Assembly (NCBI GenBank): GCA_964556885.1
Contig: CAZKYP010000062.1
Span: forward strand, 1 to 17,363
From: CAZKYP01 sp964556885
Lineage (GTDB): Bacteria; Planctomycetota; Phycisphaerae; Sedimentisphaerales; Anaerobacaceae
DNA: 17,363 bases
Direction: 5' to 3'
The position numbers and the translations under genes are program-made. Positions 1 to 9,213 of the stretch are shown here, piece by piece. The notes below the pieces were generated by a model. The model was given only the letters and a program-made list of their open reading frames with translations. It was not told the DNA's origin and ran no database searches. Numbering within the stretch: the stretch's first letter is position 1; each line of letters begins with the position of its first letter.

Positions 1-262
1 CGGCCGGCATCAAATCGGGTGTATACTGAATGCGCCGAAACTCAAGCGAGAAAACATCGCCCATCGTACGGACCAGCAACGTCTTGCCCAGGCCCGGCAC
101 ACCTTCCAAAAGAACATGCCCGCCGCAGAACAGGCAAATCAGAACATTCTCCACGATCGATTCATAACCAACGATTACCTTGCCAATCTCCCGGTGCAGC
201 TTTTTGAACATCTCTCGGAATTCCTGACACCGGCTTTCAACGTCTTTTTCTGTACTCGACAT
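1..262 (-). CDS. MoxR-family AAA+ ATPase, N-terminal part (cut by left edge)
   Basis: The first 87 codons of a MoxR-type AAA+ ATPase; the rest lies beyond the left edge. The ATG is at 262-260, with an AGGAGA ribosome site a few bases upstream. The N-terminus is a charged helix, followed by a segment ending GKVIVGYESIVENVL, then the Walker A motif GVPGLGKT at residues 54-61, then a segment ending RIQYTPDLMPA, which is the usual MoxR stretch after the P-loop (Q-x-TPD-L-P). MoxR ATPases are known as chaperone-like partners of VWA proteins. Here the gene starts 29 bp after the stop of a large VWA membrane protein on the same strand, so co-transcription and joint function are likely. Walker B, sensor and lid regions cannot be seen. 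The family call is firm; the substrate is unknown. Confidence 0.94.
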   Translation of the reverse strand, partial: MSSTEKDVESRCQEFREMFKKLHREIGKVIVGYESIVENVLICLFCGGHVLLEGVPGLGKTLLVRTMGDVFSLEFRRIQYTPDLMPA

Positions 263-291
263 TTCGGTTTTCTCCTAAGCATCTATAGGTT

Positions 292-3225
292 TTAAGTTTT
301 ATCTTTGTTATCCGACTCAGCGGCCTTGCGTTTGGCCCTGAGTAATCTTTCAATGTGTGAATCAACCGTTTTTTCTTCCGCCTTTTTCTTTTCTTCTTTT
401 ACAGGTTTTAATTCCGGCTTTGGTGCGGCCTCGGCCACATGCAAATCGCCCTCATACGTTTTAGCCGCCTCATATCGTCTGGACGAAACATCACTTTTAC
501 GCGTAAGCAACTGCTCATGTACTTTCTTGCGTGTCAGCCGCAGGCGTTCCACGGTCTGGTCCGTCTTGCGTTCGCCCCTCGGGTGGCGGACAAAACCAAT
601 AATCCGTCGAGCCATAGCCTTAAAGTCCAGAACAACCCTCCGGACTGCCACATCCAGCAAAAACAATCCCAGCCAGACAAGCATAAGCGGTTGCAAGAGG
701 GGCATTTGCGTTTCAGGGAATTTCAGACCGGTATAATCGAAAAGATTCGCCTGATTTGGGTCCGAGCCTAAAATGCGTCCGCCGCTGATGTCACTAACTT
801 CCGCCAGCAGCGGCGCATTATCAGACAGGTCGCGAAATTCAGGAGCAAATGGAATTGTCACGGCCGTCGTGGTGAAACTGACACCAGAGTCCTGTGCCGT
901 CTTTTTATAACGAAGATTTACGACATAACTGCCCGAAGCAGCCGCCTGGAACCAGCCCTCGTATTGTCCCGGCCCTATTTGCGTAAGTTCAAGCGGATCG
1001 ATTGACACATCCGGAGCTATAATCTGTCCGTCGATATCGACGAACTGCACAAACTTGCCTTCCGAATCAATGGCCTCGACGTTAATAGTGACCTTTCGTC
1101 CCTGAACATCGGCGAATACCTCGCAATCGGTTGACTGTGCCGGCCTGCCGACCCAGCGAACACTCTGCTCCCAAAACCTGTTGAAACCGCCCCACTGCAA
1201 CCAGCCCGATGCCCATCGGCTGTCAACCGAACTCGTAAAAGCAATACATCGGCCCAGCCCGGATTGACAAGTTGCAAAAATCGGATCGGCCTGGTCGCTG
1301 ACCAGAACAAGCTGGTTCAATCCACCTTTCGGCCCTGTCAGGACATAGCCATCCAAAACCGGCAGCTCGGACAAGCCCCTGACGATCTCGCTTAGGCCGG
1401 AGGCAATCTGCGGCGTAAACGTCTGCTCTATAATCATCGAGCGACGCACCACCTGTGCTTCCTTGACGAATATTTCAGGGATGCTCATCGGGTCGGTGAC
1501 ACGATAGAACCGACCCTGCGTGGCCTGTGAGATATCGAAAAGTAATTTGGTATCGGCCTGGGGACCGACGGCAACGGTCGAGACGGAAATATCGGCACCG
1601 GCAATACCGGAGACATGTTGTAGGCAAACATCCCGGTCGGAGGTCTGGCCGTCGGTCAGAAGAATCACATGTTTTACAGCGACATTCACATCACGCAGGG
1701 CATCGAAGGCCATCTCCATAGCCGGCCCCATAATTGTCCCTCCGCCGGCGCCTATGCCGCGTATCTTCCTGCTGATATCGTCCTTATCCTGTGCCGGTTC
1801 GAGCGGAACCAGCCACATACTTACAGCATCGAAGACCACCACACCAACCAGGTCGTGCCGACTAAGCAGGCGAATAGCAGCGGCGGCGGACACCTTGCAC
1901 ATCTCCACCTTTTCGCCGGTCATCGAGCCGCTGCGGTCGATTACCAAAACCAGCGCACCCTTGGGCAATTGCTCTTTCTGAGGCGGATCAAGATTGACTG
2001 GAAGAATTTCCTCTACAGGCGAACCAATCCATCCACCGGCGCCGAAGGCCTGCGGCCCACCCGTCATAATCAGACCGCCGCCGAGGTCGTTGACATAACG
2101 GCAGAGCATCTCCTGCTGTTGAAAGGTAAAGTTACTTGAATCGGTATTGACCAGAATGACAGCATCGGTATCCATTAGTTTAGCCAGGTTATCCGTGAAA
2201 TCAGCGGCGATAGAATATTTCACCTCGATGTCGGAACTCTGCAAAGCACTTCGTAAAGCCCCGGAAGCAGAACCATCCGCATCCACAATGAGAATATGCC
2301 CCGGACCGGCAACGTAAGTTATTGCGCTGGCGCGATTGTTCTGAACAATCCTGTCAAATCCCGGCTCATCGGGTATAAAAACCGCCTCATATTCATGTAT
2401 GCCGCGTGTACCGACCGGTATTGAAATAGTCTTGACATTTGTTCCAGGTTCCAGCTCCACATCAACAGCGATTTCCTGTGAGTCAGGGGCAAGGTCGACC
2501 GGTTCACCGTTAAGGTTCAGCAGCAATTTACCCGAAATTTTCGCTGTGCTGTTGAGAATAAATCGCAGCGAAATCGTCTGCCCGCTTCTGGCCCTCGCGG
2601 GAGCGGCCAAATGCTTGAAAACGACTTCGTTCTCATATTCATAGCGAAGCGGCAGCACATCAATTGGAATACCGTTGACGGCGGCAATACGAGCGGCCTC
2701 CTTCAGGTCGCCTGAAGTTTCATTGCCTTCGCTGACGAGCAATATTCTGACAGCCGTATCAGGAGGACAAATTGCCATAGCCATCTGAATGCCGTCCGAC
2801 AATTTGCTTTGCTGACCGTCAAGAGTGGTATTCCGCCGATTAATATTGACGTCACTGCCGGGTAACCTGGAAATACCGGCGTCCTCGGCCACATCTACAA
2901 CAGCCAACTGGTCATGAGGAGCCTTATGTGTCAGGGCTTTCGAAAGGTAATCGATGCTCGCCTGTTGAAGCTCGGCGGGGATGGACTGGCTTCGGTCCAT
3001 TACAATAATTAATGTAAGACGCTGATTTTTCCTGGTAAGAATCGGGCGAGCCAGCAACGAAACAAGGATTAGAACAATCAGGCAGCGCAGTATAATCGAA
3101 AGCGTTCTTCGCAAAGGCCCCAGGGCAGTGAGACTTCGCCAACCCAGCCAGATAATCGGCACCAACAAGACCAAACCCACAAGCCACAAAGGCCGGCCAA
3201 AATAAAAACCGTAGGAATATATCAT
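292..3225 (-). CDS. Large membrane protein with two VWA domains and a glutamine-amidotransferase-like middle
   Basis: About 977 residues. Two N-terminal membrane helices (about 12-30 and 41-60) lead to a first VWA-like domain (about 70-200) whose MIDAS reads DRSQS (77-81), but whose last MIDAS position is SEG rather than the usual TDG, so metal binding is doubtful. A Rossmann-like segment follows (about 308-400, with HILIVDADG and GGGLIMTGG), resembling the class I glutamine-amidotransferase-like domain found in such proteins. The second VWA domain (about 424-590) has a complete MIDAS: DRSGS at 430-434, GGT near 497, LLTDG near 525. Near the C-terminus a helix (LMLVWLGLFLLDVAV) precedes a Lys/Glu-rich cytoplasmic tail. 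The reading frame also opens with TTG at 3246, but that codon has no ribosome site, while ATG 3225 follows a GGCGG-like stretch, so the ATG is preferred. It lies between a coiled-coil membrane protein and MoxR. A role in an envelope-associated MoxR/VWA complex is inferred. Confidence 0.9.
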   Translation of the reverse strand: MIYSYGFYFGRPLWLVGLVLLVPIIWLGWRSLTALGPLRRTLSIILRCLIVLILVSLLARPILTRKNQRLTLIIVMDRSQSIPAELQQASIDYLSKALTHKAPHDQLAVVDVAEDAGISRLPGSDVNINRRNTTLDGQQSKLSDGIQMAMAICPPDTAVRILLVSEGNETSGDLKEAARIAAVNGIPIDVLPLRYEYENEVVFKHLAAPARARSGQTISLRFILNSTAKISGKLLLNLNGEPVDLAPDSQEIAVDVELEPGTNVKTISIPVGTRGIHEYEAVFIPDEPGFDRIVQNNRASAITYVAGPGHILIVDADGSASGALRSALQSSDIEVKYSIAADFTDNLAKLMDTDAVILVNTDSSNFTFQQQEMLCRYVNDLGGGLIMTGGPQAFGAGGWIGSPVEEILPVNLDPPQKEQLPKGALVLVIDRSGSMTGEKVEMCKVSAAAAIRLLSRHDLVGVVVFDAVSMWLVPLEPAQDKDDISRKIRGIGAGGGTIMGPAMEMAFDALRDVNVAVKHVILLTDGQTSDRDVCLQHVSGIAGADISVSTVAVGPQADTKLLFDISQATQGRFYRVTDPMSIPEIFVKEAQVVRRSMIIEQTFTPQIASGLSEIVRGLSELPVLDGYVLTGPKGGLNQLVLVSDQADPIFATCQSGLGRCIAFTSSVDSRWASGWLQWGGFNRFWEQSVRWVGRPAQSTDCEVFADVQGRKVTINVEAIDSEGKFVQFVDIDGQIIAPDVSIDPLELTQIGPGQYEGWFQAAASGSYVVNLRYKKTAQDSGVSFTTTAVTIPFAPEFRDLSDNAPLLAEVSDISGGRILGSDPNQANLFDYTGLKFPETQMPLLQPLMLVWLGLFLLDVAVRRVVLDFKAMARRIIGFVRHPRGERKTDQTVERLRLTRKKVHEQLLTRKSDVSSRRYEAAKTYEGDLHVAEAAPKPELKPVKEEKKKAEEKTVDSHIERLLRAKRKAAESDNKDKT

Positions 3226-3291
3226 AGCCGCCTGGTCCAAATACAATGGTTAAATGTTTCGTGATGCACGATGCGGCCATCCGCATATTTT

Positions 3292-4947
3292 TCATTCAGT
3301 TTTAGACTCTTCGAGCCGGCCAAAATATTTCTTGATTGCATCTTCGTATTTTCGAGGAATTTCATTCTCACTGATAGCCTCGGCGGCGCCGTCACGAGCG
3401 GCCTGAATTACTTCCGAAAAATCACGCCTGGCCTCGCCCTTAACCTGTGAATCCTGGAAATACCAACTGGCAATAACAGGACCTTGCCCCTGCTTGCCCG
3501 TCACTTTCGTTCTTTTCGTATCACTCTGTTCAAGCTCGTCCGCAAGAGAATATGAGCCCGGAGACGTACCTATGCCTTCCCCGTGTCCGCCGCCGTAGCC
3601 ATATCCATTTTGTCCAATCCCAAATCCGTCACCCATGCCCTGCCCGAGACCTGCAATAGCATTATTAATCTCGGCAAGGGTGAACTCGGTCATCATCAGT
3701 TGCTGGCTGAGAGATCCGAACTCATCCAGTTGATCCGTCAGGGCCGCCAAACCCTCGCCGGACAATCCACCTGATCCCGCTGAACAAGCTCCCATAGCGG
3801 CGCCGAGACCCGCGCACCTGCTTGCTGCCATCCGGGAGGCAGCCGCTTTTTTCATCAACTCTTCTATTTTGTCCGAAGCCAGCCCCTGCTGCTGAAGTGC
3901 CTGTCGCAGTTGCTCTTCATTTAATTTTGCAAGGTCTTTATCGAGGCCGAGCTTTTCAAGCTCTTTTTCCAATTCCTCATTGTTCTCTGCAAGCTCTTTA
4001 AGTTGTTCGCCCAGTTTTCGTAACTGTTCGGATATGTCTTTTTGCTGCTGCTCGCTCAATTTGCTTTCCGATAATTCCTTTTGAAGCTGATTCAATAAAT
4101 TGGATGCCTGAGCGAAATCACCCTTTGCCATCGCCATCCGCAGTTGTTGTGACATAAGATCGGGAGAACCCTTCAACTGCTTGAGCATCTGCTGCATCAT
4201 CTTCACTGATTCCATATTTGCATTGTTCTGCATATCCTTGACCTTCTCGGAAAGGTCACCGAGCTTGCGAATGGCCTCGCGCTTGACGTCCTGCGGTTTG
4301 GCTTCATTCGAAGCCTGATCCAAATCGCTCAGGGCATCGGCCAATTCCGAATCCTTTAACTGCCTGACAGCCAGCTTGACAGAATCGGCGGCTCGTTTGA
4401 TATCCACCTTGGCCTGCTGAATCTGTTGGGCTTGTTCCTGTTGCTGCTGCTTTTTATGAAGAAATCCTAAAAGGTCCTTCTGAGGCAAGGACAATACCAA
4501 AACCCCAACTATTAACCACGTCCCAGCCGCATAAATCCAGTAACGTGAAGGCCTGACTGGAAAATGTCCCCGAATACTCAAGTCTCCGGTGGTCCGGCGA
4601 GATTCATTTCGAGCGGCATCGGCGAAAGGATCTTCGGACTCTGACAAAGCCAATGTCGTGCTGAAACGCTCGTGCAGCTTCAGTCGTTCATCGATAAGCA
4701 GCGACACCTGTAATCGGCTCGGTTGCCTGAGCAGCCAAAGTAAAAGAATATAAATAATAACAATCCCCCAAAAAGCCCATACTTGGGGGGAGCTTATAAC
4801 ATTAACAGCCAACAGACGTTCGGCCAGAATACTCAGAATCGCAATAATCCCGGCCGCAGTCAACACGCGGCCGGCATGTCTAAGGAGCAGATTTATACTG
4901 CATCGCAGCCATACATTTCGAATTTTCTTCTCAAGAGGTTCCAACAT
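3292..4947 (-). CDS. Coiled-coil membrane protein, first gene of the MoxR/VWA cluster
   Basis: 551 residues. Two membrane helices near 27-49 and 55-73, a basic/acidic loop containing LLIDERLKLHERFSTTL (83-99), and a third helix near 136-154. A long Gln/Glu/Lys/Leu-rich coiled coil follows (about 164-370), then an Ala/Gly-rich region, a Gly/Tyr stretch (about 440-470) and a conserved-looking C-terminal segment ending in KYFGRLEE. This layout matches the DUF4175-like planctomycete proteins that accompany MoxR/VWA genes; no enzyme motif is visible. The ATG at 4947-4945 has GAGGT about 11 bases upstream. The stop lies 66 bp before the VWA gene on the same strand, so it probably leads the operon. 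A scaffold or tether role for the VWA/MoxR assembly is a guess from the coiled coil and membrane anchors. Confidence 0.85.
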   Translation of the reverse strand: MLEPLEKKIRNVWLRCSINLLLRHAGRVLTAAGIIAILSILAERLLAVNVISSPQVWAFWGIVIIYILLLWLLRQPSRLQVSLLIDERLKLHERFSTTLALSESEDPFADAARNESRRTTGDLSIRGHFPVRPSRYWIYAAGTWLIVGVLVLSLPQKDLLGFLHKKQQQQEQAQQIQQAKVDIKRAADSVKLAVRQLKDSELADALSDLDQASNEAKPQDVKREAIRKLGDLSEKVKDMQNNANMESVKMMQQMLKQLKGSPDLMSQQLRMAMAKGDFAQASNLLNQLQKELSESKLSEQQQKDISEQLRKLGEQLKELAENNEELEKELEKLGLDKDLAKLNEEQLRQALQQQGLASDKIEELMKKAAASRMAASRCAGLGAAMGACSAGSGGLSGEGLAALTDQLDEFGSLSQQLMMTEFTLAEINNAIAGLGQGMGDGFGIGQNGYGYGGGHGEGIGTSPGSYSLADELEQSDTKRTKVTGKQGQGPVIASWYFQDSQVKGEARRDFSEVIQAARDGAAEAISENEIPRKYEDAIKKYFGRLEESKTE

Positions 4948-5087
4948 AAGAAATTACTACCTCGTTGTTCTGAATGAAATTATCCAAGGGCTAATTATTG
5001 TTCTAAAATTTAAGACGCAAAATCCGGCGAAAAGTTACATGATTTATGCTCGAATTTATAAAAACTTTACCATTTTCCAATACCTAC

Positions 5088-5100
5088 GTTGACTATCAAC
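5088..5100. repeat. Short perfect inverted repeat upstream of the MoxR/VWA operon
   Basis: GTTGA-CTA-TCAAC, a 5-bp perfect inverted repeat in the 223-bp space between the 453-aa gene and the first gene of the MoxR/VWA operon. It lies about 140 bp upstream of that operon's start. It could be an operator half-site pair, but so short a repeat may be chance. No convincing promoter pair was found for the operon in this space. Confidence 0.2.
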
Positions 5101-5170
5101 ACCTTATCATAACCGGCCCTGACAATCATACAAAGTATTTTCTTATACGTTCAGAGCTTGTTTGAGCAGT

Positions 5171-6532
5171 TTATCGTTCAACAATAAATGTAATATCCGA
5201 ATCAGAACGTTTGCCTTGTTGTGATGGACCCCTTTCCTTACCCCCATTATCATTCAAATCCTCATCGACACTATAAACTACATAGCCTTTATCAAGTTTT
5301 TTATACTTAATTTCGGTACCATCGAACGGATCATCAGGGACAGCTTCAAGATATGCCGGAACAAGGTCTGTCAGCGTCTCCGGCAGCCTGCCTTCGGCGA
5401 GCCTGTATCGCTCAATCGCAAGGGCGACTCCGGCCGCACGAAGATGAGCAATATTTCTTAAATGAATATCTATAATCCGAGAAAATGACGACATTAAAAT
5501 ATGAGTCAACAGATGTATCTTAGATAACCTTTGAAATCTGTTCTTAATTCCCTCTGCGGCTTTATGGCTTTGATTTAGTGGAAGCTGGGCAGCCTCAATA
5601 TAATCGTTAGTGAAATCAATGCAGGTTATTGCATCCAAATCAGCTAATCCAAGGGCCTTGTATAACTCGAGCACCGGAGCAGGCGGAATACCCGGGCCTG
5701 CAATTTCCGGTATAACCGTCCCTGACATCTGCATTAGACTCAGAATGTTACATCGTTGTCCTGCAAATGCACGGGACACAGACGAGAAATCTTCACTTTT
5801 GGCAATTACATTACTAAACTCCAGGAACTGTTCATCCGTAAATTCGGTCCTGTTCACAGCGCGTTCAAGAATACTTATACCAAGCCCCTGACATCCTCGG
5901 CGTGCAAGCTGCGATACATTCAGCGGTTCGTCTTTAAGTGAATTTGCAACACCTAACATTGATATAATCGAACGAGCGGCCAACTGCGGCTGGTTATTAT
6001 CTGAATGTAACATTACCTCAAGACTTAACAGCCGTACACCTTTCCTGATCTCGCCGAGGTGGTCGAGTCGAACACCAGCTCCAAGACTTAAATCAATCGG
6101 ATAACGGCTGTGTTCGAACGAAGCCGCTTCATGAAGAAGCTCAACAGCCTTTTTGTTATCGGACAGGTATTGGGCGATTAAAGTTTTGGTCTCATCGGTT
6201 AGAGGCTGCGTCCGAGGTGGTAATTTTTCTTTTCCCACTAACGGCAGGGATTCCATAACATCTTTGTCCCAATCCTGATAATATGAAAAGGCATCCATGA
6301 TAATATATGCGGCGTTCTCCGCATCTTCCGGAATGCTGTACCACTTATCAAGCTCTTCAACTGTCACCGGATAGCCGGCGGCACGAATGGATTCGATCCT
6401 GGTTTTTAGCTTCGATTTAACGGAAAATCTGAATATGGCAAACGCAGCAATGCAGGCCAGAAACAGCATTATCAGAATATGAGAAAACTTTAGTCTTCGA
6501 TGCCTGCGGGTTTCCGACTCATTTTTATTCAT
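5171..6532 (-). CDS. Membrane-anchored protein with pseudopilin-like C-terminal tail, function unknown
   Basis: 453 residues. A basic N-terminus (RRHRRLK) precedes one membrane helix (about 17-34); there is no cleavage or lipobox signal, so this is probably an anchored protein with its body outside the cytoplasmic membrane. The middle is helical with no recognised catalytic motif. The C-terminal 80 residues (AIERYRLAEGRLPETLTDLVPAYLEAVPDDPFDG, then YVVYSVDEDLNDNGG) resemble the tail of type II secretion pseudopilins of the GspG kind, and many planctomycete proteins of unknown function end this way. The start ATG follows AGAGGAAA with good spacing. It is 222 bp from the next minus-strand gene and divergent from the phosphatase, so it is probably its own transcription unit. 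The gene is real; its function is not recognised. Confidence 0.8.
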   Translation of the reverse strand: MNKNESETRRHRRLKFSHILIMLFLACIAAFAIFRFSVKSKLKTRIESIRAAGYPVTVEELDKWYSIPEDAENAAYIIMDAFSYYQDWDKDVMESLPLVGKEKLPPRTQPLTDETKTLIAQYLSDNKKAVELLHEAASFEHSRYPIDLSLGAGVRLDHLGEIRKGVRLLSLEVMLHSDNNQPQLAARSIISMLGVANSLKDEPLNVSQLARRGCQGLGISILERAVNRTEFTDEQFLEFSNVIAKSEDFSSVSRAFAGQRCNILSLMQMSGTVIPEIAGPGIPPAPVLELYKALGLADLDAITCIDFTNDYIEAAQLPLNQSHKAAEGIKNRFQRLSKIHLLTHILMSSFSRIIDIHLRNIAHLRAAGVALAIERYRLAEGRLPETLTDLVPAYLEAVPDDPFDGTEIKYKKLDKGYVVYSVDEDLNDNGGKERGPSQQGKRSDSDITFIVER

Positions 6533-6686
6533 GATAGAATTTCCTCTCGATATATGTAATCATTTGTATTGATGAATATAATACTATAATCCCTTAAATA
6601 TTGCCCCATAAAAATCTTTCATCTGACAAACAAATCCATATAATATGACGTACGACATAAGAATATGTTATTTTGGGGATGTCAAA

Positions 6687-7862
6687 ATGAAAGAAAAACA
6701 GATGAACCGAATGATGTGTAAGAGAAGTTTATTTATTATTATCGTGATACTGATATCTCTGGCCCGGGCCGGCGAGGCAAAGGTAAGAAATGTAATCATC
6801 ATGATCGGGGACGGGATGGGTTTCGAACAGGTCAAAGCCGCGTCGTTGTATGCGTATGGAGAAGACGCAAACCTGCCGTTCGAGGAATTTTATCGCGGCG
6901 AAGTCACGACACACTCTGCAAATTCATACAAGGAGGACCATTACACGGATTCTGCGGCCTCAGGCTCGGCAATGGCGACCGGACAAAAGTTCAATAACAA
7001 AATCATAAGTGAAATATCCAGAAAACCTGTCAAGACGATACTGGAGAGCCTGAAGGAAAAAGGCAAGGCGACGGGCCTTGTCACTACCGTGCCAATTACA
7101 CATGCCACACCCGCATCATTCGGGGCTCATACAAGAAACCGGGATCGTTATAGTGACATCGCGAATGATTATCTTACGCAGAGCCGACCGAACATCCTTT
7201 TCGGAGCTTACTATAAAAACGGCAAAGGGATGACAGAAGTCAAAGCTGCAAAGGGAGGTTATGAGGTAGTCAAAACAAGAGAGGATATGATGCGTGCCGG
7301 CTGGACGGCAAGTATGAACCCTACGCAGGAAGTGTTCATTGCGGGTCTGTTTTGCCCGGATGGAATGCCGTGGGAATACGACTTTTATAATAAATCCAAA
7401 CACCCGCTTTCCGACGAAATCAAATACGAAACGCCTACTTATGATACGATACCACATTTATCTGAGATGACCTCTGCGGCACTGATGATACTGAGTAACG
7501 ATCCCGAAGGATTCTTCCTGATGGTCGAGGGCGGCAAAATCGACTGGGCCGGGCACGATAATATTATCGAGGACAACGTATACGAGACACTGGAATTTGC
7601 CAGGGCATTTCAGGTGGTTTACGACTGGGCAAAAACTCGAAATGACACCCTGCTAATAGTCACGGCGGACCACGAGTGCGGAGGATTGAGAGTAATGAAA
7701 GAGCGAAGAAAAGGACTTATGCCGGTAGTATTGTGGGGCTCGGACGAGCATACCGGGGTGAATGTGCCGATCTACGTAGTAGGCGAGGGCGCCGAAGAAT
7801 TCACCGGTGTCATTGACAACACACAGATATATAAGATTACAATGGCGTTAGTTGAGAAATAG
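6687..7862 (+). CDS. Exported alkaline phosphatase (PhoA family)
   Basis: Hydrolyses phosphate monoesters outside the cytoplasm, releasing inorganic phosphate. 391 residues from ATG 6687, which has GGGGAT about 8 bases upstream; the frame also opens at 6645, but that would place 14 extra residues before the signal peptide. Residues 12-31 form a signal peptide (KRS, hydrophobic core FIIIVILISLARA). The metal and active-site residues expected for the family are present: D42 in IGDGMG, nucleophile S89 in DSAAS, H139 and T141 in HATPASFGAH with R150 as probable phosphate-binding arginine, E281 in VEGGKIDWAGH with D286 and H290, D328-H329 in TADHE, and H355 in DEHTG. Length is normal for the shorter members. 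A TATAAT at 6639-6644 could be the -10 box, but no good -35 was seen. No Pho-box was recognised. It is not in an operon. Confidence 0.93.
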   Translation: MKEKQMNRMMCKRSLFIIIVILISLARAGEAKVRNVIIMIGDGMGFEQVKAASLYAYGEDANLPFEEFYRGEVTTHSANSYKEDHYTDSAASGSAMATGQKFNNKIISEISRKPVKTILESLKEKGKATGLVTTVPITHATPASFGAHTRNRDRYSDIANDYLTQSRPNILFGAYYKNGKGMTEVKAAKGGYEVVKTREDMMRAGWTASMNPTQEVFIAGLFCPDGMPWEYDFYNKSKHPLSDEIKYETPTYDTIPHLSEMTSAALMILSNDPEGFFLMVEGGKIDWAGHDNIIEDNVYETLEFARAFQVVYDWAKTRNDTLLIVTADHECGGLRVMKERRKGLMPVVLWGSDEHTGVNVPIYVVGEGAEEFTGVIDNTQIYKITMALVEK

Positions 7863-7982
7863 CGGGAGATTGTATTTCTCTTTATAAAATAGAATATTCT
7901 TATAACAACATATAGTCCCCATTAATCACCTGAATACGGCTTTTTCTAACTACTGCTCGTATATAATGAAGATGAAATAATA

Positions 7983-9122
7983 ATGAAACAAACAAAATTA
8001 ATCGATTTCGGTAAACGCAGCGGCTTGAAGGTTCATCCTGTTAGTATCGGTGCAATGAGACTACCAGAAAACGAGGAAAAAGCGGTTACTTTGTTGCGGC
8101 AGGCAATCGACACCGGGATGACTTATATCGATACCAGTAGAGGATATGCCGACAGTGAAATTAAAGTCGGCAAGGCACTTAAAGACGGCTATCGCAAAAA
8201 AGTTATCCTATCTACCAAGTGGTCTCCCTGGATTACGAAAATAGAACCGGATGATGATGCTTCAGCCGATTGCACCTACAAACGTATTATCGAATCTATG
8301 GAACGCATGGACACCGATTATCTGGATTTCTACCAGATTTGGAATATCGACAGCTTCGAGCATTACCAGCAGGCTGTTGCGAAAGGCGGAATGCTCGACG
8401 GCATCAGGCGAGCTAACGACGAAAGGCTCGTCGGACATACCGGCTTCACTACCCATGACAGCCCTAAAAATATTGCCCGCTATATCAAGGAAGCCGACTG
8501 GTGCGAGACGATTCTTTTTACATATAACATGCTAAACCAGCAATATGCTGAAACAATAGCAATGGCATACGAAAAAGGAATCGCCACAGTCGTAATGAAT
8601 CCTATCGGAGGCGGAATGTTAGCCGAAGATTCACCGGTCATAAAATCCGCCGTCCACCGGGCATTAGATACTGAAGATGTCACTGAAATAGCCCATCGAT
8701 ACCTGGCCGGTAACGGTAATATCGATACGATTCTCTGCGGAATCAGTAAGCCTTCCGATATTATCACGACCCTTGAGAATTACCAAAAACCTTCGCTGAC
8801 AAAAAAAGAGATTGAAAAACTCGAAAAAGCCATGCAGAAATTATCCTCGAAAGACATGGGCTTTTGTACCGCATGTAAATACTGCATGCCATGTCCGCAG
8901 GGTATTGACATTCCTTCTATGATGAAGGTCTCTTACCTTGCCAATATGCTCCAGGTCCCCCGCAAGGCCAAAGATATCTATAACTGGAACATAAACGAAG
9001 CCAATCCTGAAATATCCGCAGTTCCTTCCTCATGCATCGAGTGCGGCCAATGCGAACAAAAATGCACTCAACACCTCAAAATCATGCAGGAAATCAAACG
9101 CGTCACCGAGCAATTTGAGTAA
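7983..9122 (+). CDS. Aldo/keto reductase with C-terminal [4Fe-4S] domain
   Basis: 379 residues. The N-terminal 270 residues are an aldo/keto reductase barrel: D50 and Y55 in YIDTSRGYAD, and K79 in STKW. The fourth catalytic position, usually His in YQIH, is Trp here (W120 in FYQIWN), so normal carbonyl reduction is uncertain. The C-terminus carries two cysteine clusters typical of 4Fe-4S members: CTACKYCMPCP (C-x2-C-x2-C-x2-CP) and CIECGQCEQKC (C-x2-C-x2-C-x3-C). Such proteins are predicted cytoplasmic oxidoreductases; the substrate is unknown. ATG 7983 has no strong ribosome site; a TATAAT at 7962-7967 lies too close for a long leader. A second copy of its last 12 codons appears after the N gap at 9224-9263, and a copy of the 3' end of the convergent reductase begins 27 bp after its stop. 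Confidence 0.92.
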   Translation: MKQTKLIDFGKRSGLKVHPVSIGAMRLPENEEKAVTLLRQAIDTGMTYIDTSRGYADSEIKVGKALKDGYRKKVILSTKWSPWITKIEPDDDASADCTYKRIIESMERMDTDYLDFYQIWNIDSFEHYQQAVAKGGMLDGIRRANDERLVGHTGFTTHDSPKNIARYIKEADWCETILFTYNMLNQQYAETIAMAYEKGIATVVMNPIGGGMLAEDSPVIKSAVHRALDTEDVTEIAHRYLAGNGNIDTILCGISKPSDIITTLENYQKPSLTKKEIEKLEKAMQKLSSKDMGFCTACKYCMPCPQGIDIPSMMKVSYLANMLQVPRKAKDIYNWNINEANPEISAVPSSCIECGQCEQKCTQHLKIMQEIKRVTEQFE

Positions 9123-9149
9123 CAATGCCATTTGTATATGATATTATAA

Positions 9150-9213
9150 TCACCATCTGTACTTGTGCGGGCCGAAATCGGCTTCATAGAACGGTGCGGC
9201 GAAAGTACCGGGC
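9150..9213 (-). CDS. 3' end of a second copy of the classical aldo/keto reductase, cut by the N gap
   Basis: On the minus strand this reads PGTFAAPFYEADFGPHKYRW followed by TGA at 9152-9150, the same C-terminus as the intact reductase at 10302-11312. Fifty bases (9163-9212) are identical to 10315-10364; outside this the copies differ at synonymous sites (for example the Lys-Tyr-Arg codons), so they are not a simple copy artefact. The gene runs into the ten N, so its other end is not visible. It is convergent with the iron-sulfur reductase, 27 bp between stops, where the other copy has an extra gene in between. Confidence 0.8.

Noticed and set aside
305..771. Plus-strand open frames opposite the VWA gene
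   Set aside because: They are antisense shadows of a well-supported coding region, with no family signal or ribosome site.
3226..3246. Upstream TTG start for the VWA protein, adding seven residues
   Set aside because: No ribosome site before the TTG; ATG 3225 has a better one and starts right before the first membrane helix.
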